Positions 47,995-56,596 of a stretch of 64,000 nucleotides of DNA are shown here, in pieces. The position numbers were made by a program, and so were the translations under genes. Positions within the stretch are counted from its first letter, which is position 1. Each line of letters starts with the position of its first letter. This stretch comes from Epidermidibacterium keratini (lineage in GTDB: Bacteria > Actinomycetota > Actinomycetes > Mycobacteriales > Antricoccaceae). The notes below the pieces were generated by a model. The model was not told the origin of the DNA. It did not search any database and saw only the letters and a program-made list of their open reading frames with translations. The stretch lies in NCBI RefSeq assembly GCF_009834025.1, contig NZ_CP047156.1, positions 3,742,067-3,806,066 on the forward strand. The letters run 5' to 3'.

Positions 47995-48417
47995 CTACCG
48001 ATCCAGTCCCATCGACTTGCGGATCTGGGCGAGTCGGTCGGCGCCGGCTTTGTCCAGCGCCTCGCGTTCCTCACGGGCGCTGCGCTCGGCCGGAAGCTCG
48101 GTATCGAGAGCCTCCTGACCATCGGCCGTCGCGGAGCGCTGCTCGATCCGTTCGCGCACGGCATCGAAGGTCGGTACGCCGTCGTCTGTGTAGTAGCCCG
48201 CGGGCAGCGGCGATTCCGGGGGGTTGTCGAAGATCCCGGGCTCGGCGGGTGGGGCCGGCGCGGCCTGCGGGGCGTGCTCGGTGGAATCGGTCGGAGTGTG
48301 CCCGGGTGCATCGGTAGCGGTGTCGGGCGGCGGTGGCTGGGCCGATGTCGCGTCGGTGTCGGCGTCGACATCCGCCGGCTTGTCCGTCGTGGGCTCGGGT
48401 TCGTTCTCGCTGGCCAT
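47995..48417 (-). CDS. Hypothetical acidic, Pro-rich small protein
   Basis: 140 residues, not recognised. The first 70 are acidic and rich in Pro, Thr and Ala (ADVDADTDATSAQPPPPD) and surely disordered. The second half, from IFDNPPESPLPAGYYTDDG to KAGADRLAQIRKSMGLDR, is helical with charged repeats and looks conserved in kind. No signal peptide or membrane helix. It lies 34 bases upstream of the CDF gene on the same strand. Codon use matches the neighbours, so I take it as real. Confidence 0.6.
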   Translation of the reverse strand: MASENEPEPTTDKPADVDADTDATSAQPPPPDTATDAPGHTPTDSTEHAPQAAPAPPAEPGIFDNPPESPLPAGYYTDDGVPTFDAVRERIEQRSATADGQEALDTELPAERSAREEREALDKAGADRLAQIRKSMGLDR

Positions 48418-48461
48418 GACCTCAGGCTAGCCGTCGTCGGCCGTCGGTGCCGAGTACGCCG

Positions 48462-49577
48462 CTACCTGCGGTCCAGACGCACGAGGACCTCGCTGTGTGA
48501 CGTCTGGGGGAACATGTCAAACAGGCGGGCATGGGTCGCGGCGTACGACGGCAGCGCGGCGAGGTCACGAGCCAGCGACTGTGGGTTGCAGCTGGAATAC
48601 AGCACCGTCCGTGGGGCGCGACGTTCGATGAAGCCGGTGAGCTCGCCGATGCCGCGCCGCGGCGGGTTCACCACGACGGCCGCCGGCTGCGGCAAGGCGT
48701 CGGTGGTCAAGGTGGCATCGCCGACGTGAAACTGTGCGCGTGCACCCTCTGGTAGTCCGGCGCGGGCGTTGTGCACCGCATCGGCTGACAGCTCGATCCC
48801 GACGACCTCGCGCCCGGGGCTGAGCAGGTGGCGGGCAAACCCGCCGACGCCGCAGTAGAGGTCCCAGACTGACCCGGATGCGTCGTCGCTGAGCCAGTCG
48901 GCACCTTGGCGATACAGGCCGGCGGCGACGGCGGTGTTGGTCTGAAAGAAGCTTTGCGGGCCGAGCATGAGGGTGTGGCCGTTGATGCGCATCGGCAGCG
49001 CGACCTCGTCGGTCAGCGGCACCTCGGTGTCGCCCTCGATCACGGCCTTGTGCTCGGGATGCAGGTTGGCGGTGACCACCCGCAGCCGCGGAATCGACTC
49101 CAGCAGATGCGGCAGCCGCGAGCGAAGCTTGGCCAGCAGCCCCTTCGAACGCAGGACGAAGCGCAGCATCAGCTCGTCGTCCGGGGAGTAGGTGACGATC
49201 AGGTACTTCAGCTCGCCGCGTCTCGTCGTCACGTCGTACGGCGTGAGGCCGGCCGTCGTGATGAACCGCGCGAGCTCGTCGAAGGTCGCGGCGAGCCCCG
49301 GCTCGTAGAGGCCGCAGGCGCGCAGGTCGATGCCGGCGCCGTCACGACCGAGGATGCCGAGCGTGGGCTCCTGTGCGCTGCCGCCGACCACCAGCTTTGC
49401 TTTGTTGCGGAAGTGCGACTCATGACTGGCAAACGGAGCGCGCCACGCACCGTCGGGCACCTGCGCAGCCAGCTCAGCGGCGACGCGCTGCTGCTTGGCG
49501 TGGAGCTGATCGGCGTACGGCGTGCCCATCAGGGTGCAGGACCTGCACCTGCCGTGGTCGAAGTAGTTGCACTGCAC
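48462..49577 (-). CDS. rlmC: 23S rRNA (uracil-C5) methyltransferase, RlmC-type
   Basis: 371 residues. The N-terminus MQCNYFDHGRCRSC gives three of the four [4Fe-4S] cysteines, the fourth being in LRACGLYEP. The SAM fold reads VWDLYCGVGGFARHLL, the catalytic cysteine lies in VLYSSCNPQSLARDL, and PAAVVVNPPRRGIG is the family motif. No TRAM domain, as in RlmC (RumB). It makes m5U in 23S rRNA, U747 in E. coli. Confidence 0.9.
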   Translation of the reverse strand: MQCNYFDHGRCRSCTLMGTPYADQLHAKQQRVAAELAAQVPDGAWRAPFASHESHFRNKAKLVVGGSAQEPTLGILGRDGAGIDLRACGLYEPGLAATFDELARFITTAGLTPYDVTTRRGELKYLIVTYSPDDELMLRFVLRSKGLLAKLRSRLPHLLESIPRLRVVTANLHPEHKAVIEGDTEVPLTDEVALPMRINGHTLMLGPQSFFQTNTAVAAGLYRQGADWLSDDASGSVWDLYCGVGGFARHLLSPGREVVGIELSADAVHNARAGLPEGARAQFHVGDATLTTDALPQPAAVVVNPPRRGIGELTGFIERRAPRTVLYSSCNPQSLARDLAALPSYAATHARLFDMFPQTSHSEVLVRLDRR

Positions 49578-49603
49578 CGGCTCACTTTACGAGCCGGCGG
49601 AGG

Positions 49604-50419
49604 CTAGTGCTGGCGCGGCAGCAAGGCGAGCTGCCGGCTTTGCGCGATGAGCCGGTCCGAGTCGTCCCACACGACACCGTCTTCCTCCAGGAAACCGCCG
49701 GTGACGAAGCGTGTGGTGAACTCGCATCGCAGCCAGCCACCCTCGGGACGCGCCCGGACATGGGCCGTCAGCTCAACTGTGGGAGTCCAAGCCACCGGCA
49801 GCGCCGCGTTAAACGCGGTCGGCGGGAAGGCATCGACGGCAAGCAGCAGCCCGAGCGAGTCGAGTGGCTCGTCATCGAGCAGCCGGAACCAGCCGCGCAC
49901 CTGTGCCCGCCCATGCGGCGCCCCGGAGATGAACCCGACATCGTCCGGATGCATGCGCAGGTCGATGTTGTTCATCATCGGCGGCGGGAAGCCCGATGTG
50001 CCCTCGACGCGCACGCACTCATCCGGCGGTGGGAGCTGCGGGGGAGCGCCCTCGACGCGTTCGACCGTCGTGGCTCGCGAGCTTAGGTCGCCGAACGTCC
50101 CGGTCGCATGCAGCAGCATCTTGTCGTCTCGCGTCATGCCACCGGTCACCGTGGTGAAGGTCTTGCCGGCCTTGAGCACGGTCGCGTCGATGTCGACCGG
50201 CCCAGGTTTGCCCGGCGACAGATAGTGCGCGGTTACCGAGACCGCGTCGGGCTTCCCGCTCGCATCCCGCAGCGCGCGCGCCAGTGTCGCAAGCAGGTAG
50301 CCGCCGTTGGCGTTACCGGCGATGTCCCATCCCTCGGCGAGCGTGGCGCTGTAGCGGGCGTCATTCTCACGGCGCACCGCTGTGGCAGAGGCGAAGCGAC
50401 CGGGCGCAGATTCAGGCAT
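49604..50419 (-). CDS. Acyl-CoA thioesterase (TesB-like double hotdog)
   Basis: 271 residues from ATG at 50419. Two hotdog halves are suggested: WDIAGNANGGYLLATLARAL with YLSPGKPGPVDIDATV in the first, and LGLLLAVDAFPPTAFN with WTPTVELTAHVRARP in the second, ending in RLIAQSRQLALLP, a typical end of TesB-like thioesterases. It should cleave acyl-CoA. It lies 10 bases from the glutathione peroxidase stop on the same strand. Confidence 0.83.
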   Translation of the reverse strand: MPESAPGRFASATAVRRENDARYSATLAEGWDIAGNANGGYLLATLARALRDASGKPDAVSVTAHYLSPGKPGPVDIDATVLKAGKTFTTVTGGMTRDDKMLLHATGTFGDLSSRATTVERVEGAPPQLPPPDECVRVEGTSGFPPPMMNNIDLRMHPDDVGFISGAPHGRAQVRGWFRLLDDEPLDSLGLLLAVDAFPPTAFNAALPVAWTPTVELTAHVRARPEGGWLRCEFTTRFVTGGFLEEDGVVWDDSDRLIAQSRQLALLPRQH

Positions 50420-50429
50420 GGGCCCGATC

Positions 50430-50912
50430 TTAGGGGGCGAGAGCCGCCTCGATGTCACCGGCGATCTTGGCCGGCTTGGTCGACGGCCCGAACCGGTCGA
50501 TGACCTGACCGTCTCGGCCGATGAGGAACTTGGTGAAGTTCCACTTGATCCGGTCGCCGAGTACGCCGCCCTTCTGGTCGCGCAGCCACTGATACAGCGG
50601 ATGAGCGTCGGCGCCGTTGACGTCGATCTTGGCGAACATCGGGAAGCTCACGCCGTAGTTGGTCTGGCAGAAGCCGGAGATCTCAGCCTCGTCCCCGGGT
50701 TCCTGGTGACCGAACTGGTCGCAGGGGAAACCGAGCACGACGAACCCGTCGTCGCCGTACTTGTCCCATAGCTGCTGCAGTCCTTCGTACTGCGGGGTGA
50801 AGCCGCATTTGGAGGCGGTGTTGACGACGAGGGCAACCTTGCCGTCGTACATCGATAGGGGCTGCTCCTGGCCGTCGATCGTGGTGGCGCGAAACTCGTG
50901 CAGTGACGTCAT
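50430..50912 (-). CDS. Glutathione peroxidase family (thiol peroxidase)
   Basis: 160 residues. The peroxidatic cysteine is Cys36 in NTASKCGFTPQYEGL; the Gln in FPCDQFGHQEPG and the Trp in KWNFTKFLI complete the active site. It is a Cys, not selenocysteine, enzyme. In actinomycetes such proteins usually run on thioredoxin or mycothiol. Role: reduction of hydroperoxides in the cytoplasm. Confidence 0.93.
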   Translation of the reverse strand: MTSLHEFRATTIDGQEQPLSMYDGKVALVVNTASKCGFTPQYEGLQQLWDKYGDDGFVVLGFPCDQFGHQEPGDEAEISGFCQTNYGVSFPMFAKIDVNGADAHPLYQWLRDQKGGVLGDRIKWNFTKFLIGRDGQVIDRFGPSTKPAKIAGDIEAALAP

Positions 50913-50949
50913 GACAGTCCTTCGTTGTCGAGCGCCCGTCGGATGGCCG

Positions 50950-52002
50950 CTAGCGGCGCGGCATCAGCACGGTGTAGTCGAAGTCGAGTACGACGGACGG
51001 GTCGTACTTGCCGTCGTCGCCCTTGAGCGGGAAGTCGGCACCGCTGCGATCCTTGGTGGCGACGGTACGCAGCCGCAGCGCGCCCACGTCGGTGCGACCG
51101 GGGATCTCCAGGCGATCGAGCACCTCAGACCACGCGTAGATGGTGTTGCCGGCGAAGGTCGGGTTGGTGTGGCTGCCGCCGTTGATCGCGGCGACGTACT
51201 GGGCGTTGGCCAGGCCGTTGAACGACAGGGCGCGGGCGAGGCTGATGATGTTGCCGCCGTAGATGAGCCGGCGCCCGTTGCGGCCTTGGCCCTCCACGTG
51301 CTGGTTGAAGTGGACCTTGGCGGTGTTTTGGTAGAGCCGAGTGGCGATCATGTGCTCGGCTTCTTCGATCGTCATGCCATCGACATGGTCGATCTTCTCG
51401 CCGACTTCGTAGTCGTCCCAGACGAAAGGCGACCCCGCGAGGGTGGTGTCGTAGTCGCCGGTGACCTCAAACGGCACCTGAAGATCGTCGATCGCGACCG
51501 CGCCCGGCAGGTCCGGGATCACCGTCTCGGGAGCGGGCGCGTCCTGGTCGCGCTTGTTGACCATGACCCAGCGGACGTACTCGACGACCATCTCGCCGCG
51601 CTCGTTCGTTCCCGTGGTGCGCACGTAGACGACGCCGGTCTTGCCGTTGCTGTTTTGCTTCAGGCCGATCACTTCAGAGGTGGCGGCGAGGGTGTCGCCG
51701 GGATAGACCGGTACGCCGAACCGGCCGCCGGCATACCCGAGGTTGGCGACGGCGTTCAGCGAGATGTCCGGCACCGTCTTGCCGAAGACGATGTGGAAGA
51801 CGAGCAGCGGATCGACCGGCATTCCCGGCATACCAAGCGATTCGGCGAAGCTGGCGCCAGAGGTGAGGGCAAACCGCGAGCCGTAGAGCGCGGTATACAG
51901 CGCCAGGTCGCCGTCGGTGACGGTGCGCGGCGTCGCGTGCACGATCTGCTGGCCAACGGTGAAGTCTTCGAAATAGTTGCCCGGCTGGGTCTTGCTCGTC
52001 AT
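50950..52002 (-). CDS. MaoC family dehydratase, mesaconyl-CoA hydratase-like
   Basis: 350 residues with two hotdog halves: NYFEDFTVGQQIVHATPRTV, the MaoC-type GDTLAATSEVIGLKQNSNGK, then a second half at FVWDDYEVGEKIDHVDGMTI with IYGGNIISLARALSFNGLA. Size and double-hotdog build resemble mesaconyl-CoA (beta-methylmalyl-CoA) hydratase. It could serve the ethylmalonyl-CoA or methylaspartate route; no other gene of those routes is in the window. A GTGAGGGT site precedes ATG, and four 21-bp repeats lie upstream. Confidence 0.82.
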   Translation of the reverse strand: MTSKTQPGNYFEDFTVGQQIVHATPRTVTDGDLALYTALYGSRFALTSGASFAESLGMPGMPVDPLLVFHIVFGKTVPDISLNAVANLGYAGGRFGVPVYPGDTLAATSEVIGLKQNSNGKTGVVYVRTTGTNERGEMVVEYVRWVMVNKRDQDAPAPETVIPDLPGAVAIDDLQVPFEVTGDYDTTLAGSPFVWDDYEVGEKIDHVDGMTIEEAEHMIATRLYQNTAKVHFNQHVEGQGRNGRRLIYGGNIISLARALSFNGLANAQYVAAINGGSHTNPTFAGNTIYAWSEVLDRLEIPGRTDVGALRLRTVATKDRSGADFPLKGDDGKYDPSVVLDFDYTVLMPRR

Positions 52003-52046
52003 ACCCTCACGTTATCGGCCAGTCCCGCAACCCCCACGACCCCCCG

Positions 52047-52130
52047 CGATCCGAACGTTATTCCCGCCGATCCGAGCGTTAATTCCGCCGATCCGAGAGA
52101 TATTGCCGCCGATCCGAGCGTTAACTCCGC
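52047..52130 (-). repeat. Four tandem 21-bp repeats upstream of the MaoC gene
   Basis: Four adjacent units at 52047-52067, 52068-52088, 52089-52109 and 52110-52130. The plus-strand consensus is CGATCCGAGCGTTAATTCCGC; each unit differs by a few bases, mainly in the centre. The array fills most of the 118-bp spacer before MaoC, and the last unit overlaps the LLM stop codon. Possible roles are an array of regulator sites or a slipped-replication product. Confidence 0.9.
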
Positions 52131-53014
52131 AGCGGAGCGGCGATCTCGGTCCAGAACTGCTCGGCGAACTCGTCGATCTCGGCAACGCTCCGCTTCCCGA
52201 ACGTCGAGACGATGAACTCGTCGACGCCGGCGTCGCGGTACTCACCCACGATGTCGGTCAGCTGCGACGTGGTGCCGCCGATCGCCGGACGTCCTGACGC
52301 CGCCGCCTTTTCGGCACCGTCGGCACCGATAAAGATGAGCGCCTGCGTCGTACGCCGCAACGTGGCCGGATCGCGATCGCGGGCTTCGCACGCCCTGCTC
52401 ATGACGGCCGACTTATGGGCAAATACATCCGGGGTCGCCCAGGTGTTCCACTCGTCGGCGTACGCCGCCACGATGCGCGGCATGGTCCGCTCACCGCTCG
52501 CGCCGATGAGCAGCGGGAGCGACCCGACTGGCCCGGGACTCAACGAGGCATCGCGCAGTTGATAGCGCGTTCCGTCGAAGGTCACCGGCTCGCCAGAGCG
52601 CAGGCGGGTGATCACTTCGCAGGCCTCGGCAAACCACGCGAGCCGTTCGCGCACGCTGCCGAGCTCAATTCCGTATGCCGTGTGCTCGTTGACCTGCCAC
52701 CCTGCGCCGATGCCGAGGACAAACCGCCCCTGGCAGATTTCGTCAATGGCCGCAGCGGTTTTGGCCACCACCGCCGGGTGCCGGTAGGTGTTGCCGAGGA
52801 CGAGCGAGCCAAGACGCACCCGCGGTACGACGGCGGCTAACGCCGCAAGTTGAGCGAGGCATTCACCCATCGGCTCGGAGTTTGGCTCGGGCGTGTTGGT
52901 CATGAAGTGGTCGGCGAGCCAGATCCCGTGCCAGCCGCGCTGCTCGGCGCGCATCGCGAGATCGTGCAGCTCGTTCCATGGGCGGTTGGCGGGAAGCCAC
53001 AGGCTCAGATCCAT
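52121..53014 (-). CDS. Luciferase-like (LLM) F420-dependent oxidoreductase
   Basis: 297 residues. MDLSLWLPANRPWNELHDLA, GWHGIWLADHFMTNTPE, VRLGSLVLGNTYRHPAVVAK and GRFVLGIGAGWQVNEHTAYG are the standard blocks of the actinobacterial LLM/F420 class. The C-terminal part has LLIGASGERTMPRIVAAYAD and DAGVDEFIVSTFG. Substrate unknown. Its stop lies inside the 21-bp repeat array. Confidence 0.88.
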   Translation of the reverse strand: MDLSLWLPANRPWNELHDLAMRAEQRGWHGIWLADHFMTNTPEPNSEPMGECLAQLAALAAVVPRVRLGSLVLGNTYRHPAVVAKTAAAIDEICQGRFVLGIGAGWQVNEHTAYGIELGSVRERLAWFAEACEVITRLRSGEPVTFDGTRYQLRDASLSPGPVGSLPLLIGASGERTMPRIVAAYADEWNTWATPDVFAHKSAVMSRACEARDRDPATLRRTTQALIFIGADGAEKAAASGRPAIGGTTSQLTDIVGEYRDAGVDEFIVSTFGKRSVAEIDEFAEQFWTEIAAPLRS

Positions 53015-53059
53015 GGACCGAGCCTACGACGATGGCGCCCGGGCTCGTAGGCTGGAGCG

Positions 53060-53884
53060 GTGACCGACCGACCCGCCGTACACACCACCCGCATCGACGG
53101 AGAGAGCCGCACTGTCGTCTTTCTTCACGGGCTTTTCGGTCAGGGGCGCAACTTCGCCTCGATCGCCAAGACGTTGACGCCGAAGTACGGCGTACTGCTT
53201 GTCGATCTGCCCAACCACGGCGCGTCGGCCTGGACCGACTCAGTCGACTACCTCGCTATGGCGGACTCGGTGGCGGAGGCGATTCGAGCGCAGTGCGGCG
53301 ATGAGCAGGTTGCGCTGGTCGGTCATTCGATGGGCGGCAAGGTCGCGATGGTCGTCGCGTTGCGCCATCCTGATTTGATCGCCGAGTTGGTTGTCGTCGA
53401 TATCGCGCCGGATGCGAGCGAGGGCGCGTCGGAGTTCGCGTACCTGCTCGAGTCGCTGGCGAAGATCGACCTCGAGGCTGTCGGGCGGCGCTCCGACGCT
53501 GACCTGGCACTAGCCGAGATGGTGCACAGCGCGACGTTGCGTGGGTTCTTGCTGCAGAACCTGCAGCGCAGCGAGGGCGGGTGGGGCTGGAAGGCCAACC
53601 TCGAGCTCCTCCGCCGCGAGCTGCGAGCGGTGGGCGAGTTTCCCGAGGGCCTCGAACAGCACCCTTACACCGGACCTGTGCTGTGGATCGCCGGTGCAAA
53701 CTCCGACTATGTCCAACCTGAGCGCCATGGGGAGCAGATGCGGGCACTGTTTCCACGAGTACGCCGCATCGTGATCAAGGGCGCCGGCCACTGGGTGCAC
53801 TCCGAGCAGCCGGATACGTTCATCATCACGCTGCGCAGGTTCCTCGACGACTCTGAGAAGCACCACGCCGCGAACCCAGCCTGA
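53060..53884 (+). CDS. Alpha/beta hydrolase
   Basis: 274 residues from GTG at 53060. VVFLHGLFGQGRNFASIAKT holds the oxyanion residues, the nucleophile is Ser in ALVGHSMGGKVAMVVALR, the acid is Asp in VLWIAGANSDYVQPE (approximate), and the His is in KGAGHWVHSEQPDTF. It resembles esterase YbfF in layout; cytoplasmic. It is divergent from the LLM gene over 45 bp. Confidence 0.85.
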   Translation: MTDRPAVHTTRIDGESRTVVFLHGLFGQGRNFASIAKTLTPKYGVLLVDLPNHGASAWTDSVDYLAMADSVAEAIRAQCGDEQVALVGHSMGGKVAMVVALRHPDLIAELVVVDIAPDASEGASEFAYLLESLAKIDLEAVGRRSDADLALAEMVHSATLRGFLLQNLQRSEGGWGWKANLELLRRELRAVGEFPEGLEQHPYTGPVLWIAGANSDYVQPERHGEQMRALFPRVRRIVIKGAGHWVHSEQPDTFIITLRRFLDDSEKHHAANPA

Positions 53885-53956
53885 GACCCGAGGAAATTGG
53901 CTCGCGAGCCACGTCCGGGTTAGGCACACTGGCCGCATCCAACGAAAGGGGCTGCG

Positions 53957-54601
53957 GTGCAAGGGTTCTCACCGGAGTCGAGCTTCGGTCCGGAAGCGGC
54001 CGGGAGGTACGACGACCGTCCGCGCGGTGACGGACACGCGGCGAGCGAGTTCCTAGCCGCCCGCGCCCACGGTGCCCGAGCACTGGAGTTTGCGATCGGC
54101 ACCGGACGGATTGCGCTTCCACTATCCGAACTCGGCGTGGAAGTCGACGGCATCGAGCTGTCCGAGGCGATGGTTGCTCAGCTGCGCAAGAAGCCCGGGG
54201 GAGCAGACCTCGACGTGTGGTCCGGAGATATGACTGCCATCCGCACGGGATCCAGCTATGGGCTCATCTACGTGCCCAGCGCGTGGATTAAGACGAATGC
54301 ATATGCGCGGCCGGAAGATGTGGCGGCGAACGCCGTCGTACTCGATGTCTGCACCTATGACCCGGCCACGCAGATCCTGGATGAAAACCACGTGCGGATT
54401 GGTGACGATGGCGTACGGTTCAGCCCGATCTCGTGCCGGCTCGCGTGGCCGTCCGAGCTCGACCTGATGGCGCGGATCGCAGGCCTGTCACTTCTCGAGA
54501 GATACGGCGGCTGGCACCAGCAGCCGTATACCGGCGAAGGCATGCATGTCTCGGTTTACGGTCGTGCACCAGCTTCGTCGCGCGCCCGGCAGACGAAGTA
54601 G
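53957..54601 (+). CDS. SAM-dependent methyltransferase with apparent internal deletion
   Basis: 214 residues from GTG. The N-terminal half is a good class I fold: ALEFAIGTGRIALPLSELGV, DGIELSEAMVAQLRKKPGG, SGDMTAIRTGSSYGLIYV. It then jumps from YGLIYVPSAWIKTN to RPEDVAANAVVLDVCTYDP, while relatives known to me have about 35-40 more residues here (a FNTLFNLLTQ-like strand and the next helix). The C-terminal SPISCRLAWPSELDLMARIAG is conserved. The frame is kept, so it may be a folded short form or a decaying gene. The 3' end overlaps the convergent gene by 46 bp. Confidence 0.7.
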   Translation: MQGFSPESSFGPEAAGRYDDRPRGDGHAASEFLAARAHGARALEFAIGTGRIALPLSELGVEVDGIELSEAMVAQLRKKPGGADLDVWSGDMTAIRTGSSYGLIYVPSAWIKTNAYARPEDVAANAVVLDVCTYDPATQILDENHVRIGDDGVRFSPISCRLAWPSELDLMARIAGLSLLERYGGWHQQPYTGEGMHVSVYGRAPASSRARQTK

Positions 54602-55281
54602 GCGCGCACCGACTCGTCACTCGCGTCCTGACCACCGATTTCGCGGACCTCGAGTACGTCGAACCCGGCATCCTCGACCATGGCGCGCACTGTGTCGAGC
54701 GGAAAGGCGACCTCGACGATGACTTCACGCTGCGGCTGCTCGCCAGCCACCTCAGCGTTGATTTCCCAGTCATATTGGGCATCTTGAGTAGGTCTCACGT
54801 CCATCGTGAGCGTGGCGTCGTCGACGTCGAAGGTAACCGGAGTGTTTTCGGCAAGCGTCCGAAGGCGCCCGACGGTATTCATGTCCCAGAGGAAGATTCC
54901 CCCGGGCTGCAGATGCGAGCGGGCGACAGCAAACGTGGCTGCCCACTTCGTAGGATCAACGATGTGGTTGATCGTGTCGAAGACGCACGCGACAACGTCG
55001 AATCGCTGGTCCAGCGCGAGCCGCGTGATGTCGTCCTCGATCAAGCGGGCGCCTAGATCCTTCGATCGCGCAACGGTAAGCATTGCGCTTGAGCGATCCA
55101 CTCCGACCTTGTTCCACGCTTTCGGCAGCTCGGCGAGTACGCCGCCCGTGCCACATCCGAGCTCGAGAAGCGACCGCGGTTCGTCGCCGTACTGCCGCGC
55201 CTTGTCGATGACCCACGCGGCAAAGCCAGCCGGTGAGTCGCCCTCGGCCCTGTCGTAGTACTTCGCAAATACGTCGTACAT
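54556..55281 (-). CDS. Class I SAM-dependent methyltransferase
   Basis: 241 residues from ATG at 55281; a longer frame to 55416 overlaps the divergent gene start and is rejected. SLLELGCGTGGVLAELPKAW is motif I, VGVDRSSAMLTVARSKD motif II, FDVVACVFDTINHIVDPTKW motif III and LQPGGIFLWDMNTVGRL the post-III strand. The C-terminal part with FPLDTVRAMVEDAGFDVLEV is typical of small-molecule methyltransferases. Substrate unknown. Confidence 0.82.
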   Translation of the reverse strand: MYDVFAKYYDRAEGDSPAGFAAWVIDKARQYGDEPRSLLELGCGTGGVLAELPKAWNKVGVDRSSAMLTVARSKDLGARLIEDDITRLALDQRFDVVACVFDTINHIVDPTKWAATFAVARSHLQPGGIFLWDMNTVGRLRTLAENTPVTFDVDDATLTMDVRPTQDAQYDWEINAEVAGEQPQREVIVEVAFPLDTVRAMVEDAGFDVLEVREIGGQDASDESVRAYFVCRARDEAGARP

Positions 55282-55347
55282 CAGCGCGACGCTAGCAGCG
55301 TTCTGCACGCTGGGGGAGCGGATGCGGGGCGGTGCAAAGATCGGGTG

Positions 55348-56031
55348 ATGAGCGACTATGAGGCCTTCGCAGACCAGTTCGCGGCACACGCCGAGGGCTC
55401 GGCGTTCAATGCTCACTATGACCGGCCCGCAGTGCTGGCGCTATTAGGGCCGGTCACGGGGCTCCGGGTACTTGATGTCGGCTGCGGACCTGGGCTGTAC
55501 CTCGAGGAGTTGCTGCGTCGCGGAGCGGCAAAGGTGATCGGCTCTGATGCAAGCCAGCGGATGGTCGAGCTCGCCCGGGCGCGGGTGGGCGAGAACGCCG
55601 AGCTCCGCGTGCATGACCTCAACGAGCCGATGCCGTGGATGTCGACCGGCTCAGGCGAGCGTGTGGTGATGGCGCTAACGATCCACCACCTAGAACGGCC
55701 GCGGGTGGCACTCCATGAGGCGCATCGCGTCCTCACCGCCGATGGCCGCATCGTCATTTCGACGGTGCACCCGATTTCAGACTGGATGCAGCTCGGCGGG
55801 AGCTACTTCGCCGACGAGATCGTCGAGGACACGTGGAACGTCGGCTGGGACGTACGCTTCAGACGAGCACCACTAGAGGCGCTGGTGGCTGACTTCAAAG
55901 CAGCTGGTTTCGTGATCGAGGATCTCGTCGAGCCGCGACCGGCTCCCTCGATGGCAGCCGCGTTTCCAGACGTCGCGGAGCGGCTCGAGCGCGAGCCGGC
56001 GTTTATCGCGTTTCGGCTGCGCAAGGCGTGA
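55348..56031 (+). CDS. Class I SAM-dependent methyltransferase
   Basis: 227 residues from ATG at 55348 (GTG immediately before it is the alternative). VLDVGCGPGLYLEELLRRG is motif I; VIGSDASQRMVELARARVG, ALTIHHLERPRVALHEAHRV and LTADGRIVISTVHPISDW follow the UbiE/SmtA-like order. Not closely similar to its two methyltransferase neighbours, so not a recent duplicate. Substrate unknown. Confidence 0.84.
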   Translation: MSDYEAFADQFAAHAEGSAFNAHYDRPAVLALLGPVTGLRVLDVGCGPGLYLEELLRRGAAKVIGSDASQRMVELARARVGENAELRVHDLNEPMPWMSTGSGERVVMALTIHHLERPRVALHEAHRVLTADGRIVISTVHPISDWMQLGGSYFADEIVEDTWNVGWDVRFRRAPLEALVADFKAAGFVIEDLVEPRPAPSMAAAFPDVAERLEREPAFIAFRLRKA

Positions 56032-56035
56032 GCGA

Positions 56036-56548
56036 CTACTCGCGTACGCCGATCATGCCGCTGAGGTACGCCGCCTGGCCCGCGTGCTGCGCCGCATCGT
56101 CGATGACGCTGACGAGCCGTACGCCGCGGGTGACCGGCGGGTTCCACATGCGGTCGACGACCTCGTCGAGACCGTCGTTATCGACCGTCTTCAGGTAGGC
56201 GACGGTGGCGTCGGTAGCCGCGTCCAGGTATCCGGTCAGCAATGACGTGTCATCAACCGTCACGCGGGCGGCCTCGGCGGGCGAGTGTCCGTAGCCCATC
56301 GAGTCGTCTGGCAGGTCCAGCCCGAAACGGCCGACCCAGTCGTCGCGCTGCCACACCTGCTCAGTGCCTGCGAGCGTCGCGATCTGGGCGTCCTGCTCGC
56401 GAGCCATGTGCCACAGCAGCCAGCTGATCGAGTTCAGTCCCTCGCCCGGCTGCCAGTTGGCCTGTTCAGCGGTGAGCCCGTCGAGCGCGCCGTTCCCGGC
56501 CTCGCGGGTGCGTTCAATGCCGTCAATAAGTAGGTCGCGTGCCTCCAT
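56036..56548 (-). CDS. DinB-like (DUF664-type) four-helix protein
   Basis: 170 residues. The DinB four-helix bundle is indicated by three metal-ligand histidines: SWLLWHMAREQDAQ, GYGHSPAEAARV (less certain) and DDAAQHAGQAAYLSG. In actinobacteria, members include mycothiol-dependent enzymes and maleylpyruvate-isomerase-like proteins. It stops four bases after the convergent methyltransferase gene. Confidence 0.82.
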   Translation of the reverse strand: MEARDLLIDGIERTREAGNGALDGLTAEQANWQPGEGLNSISWLLWHMAREQDAQIATLAGTEQVWQRDDWVGRFGLDLPDDSMGYGHSPAEAARVTVDDTSLLTGYLDAATDATVAYLKTVDNDGLDEVVDRMWNPPVTRGVRLVSVIDDAAQHAGQAAYLSGMIGVRE

Positions 56549-56596
56549 ACTTCGACGATACCCACGACCACAGACAGCGGTGTCGAGACAGAGTGC

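Noticed and set aside
47961-48371. N-terminal extension of the CDF transporter gene
   Set aside because: The translated segment is Pro/Arg-rich nonsense that overlaps another real gene in a different frame; GTG at 47960 gives a normal CDF protein.
52047-52130. CRISPR array
   Set aside because: The 21-bp units are directly adjacent without spacers, and no cas genes are present.
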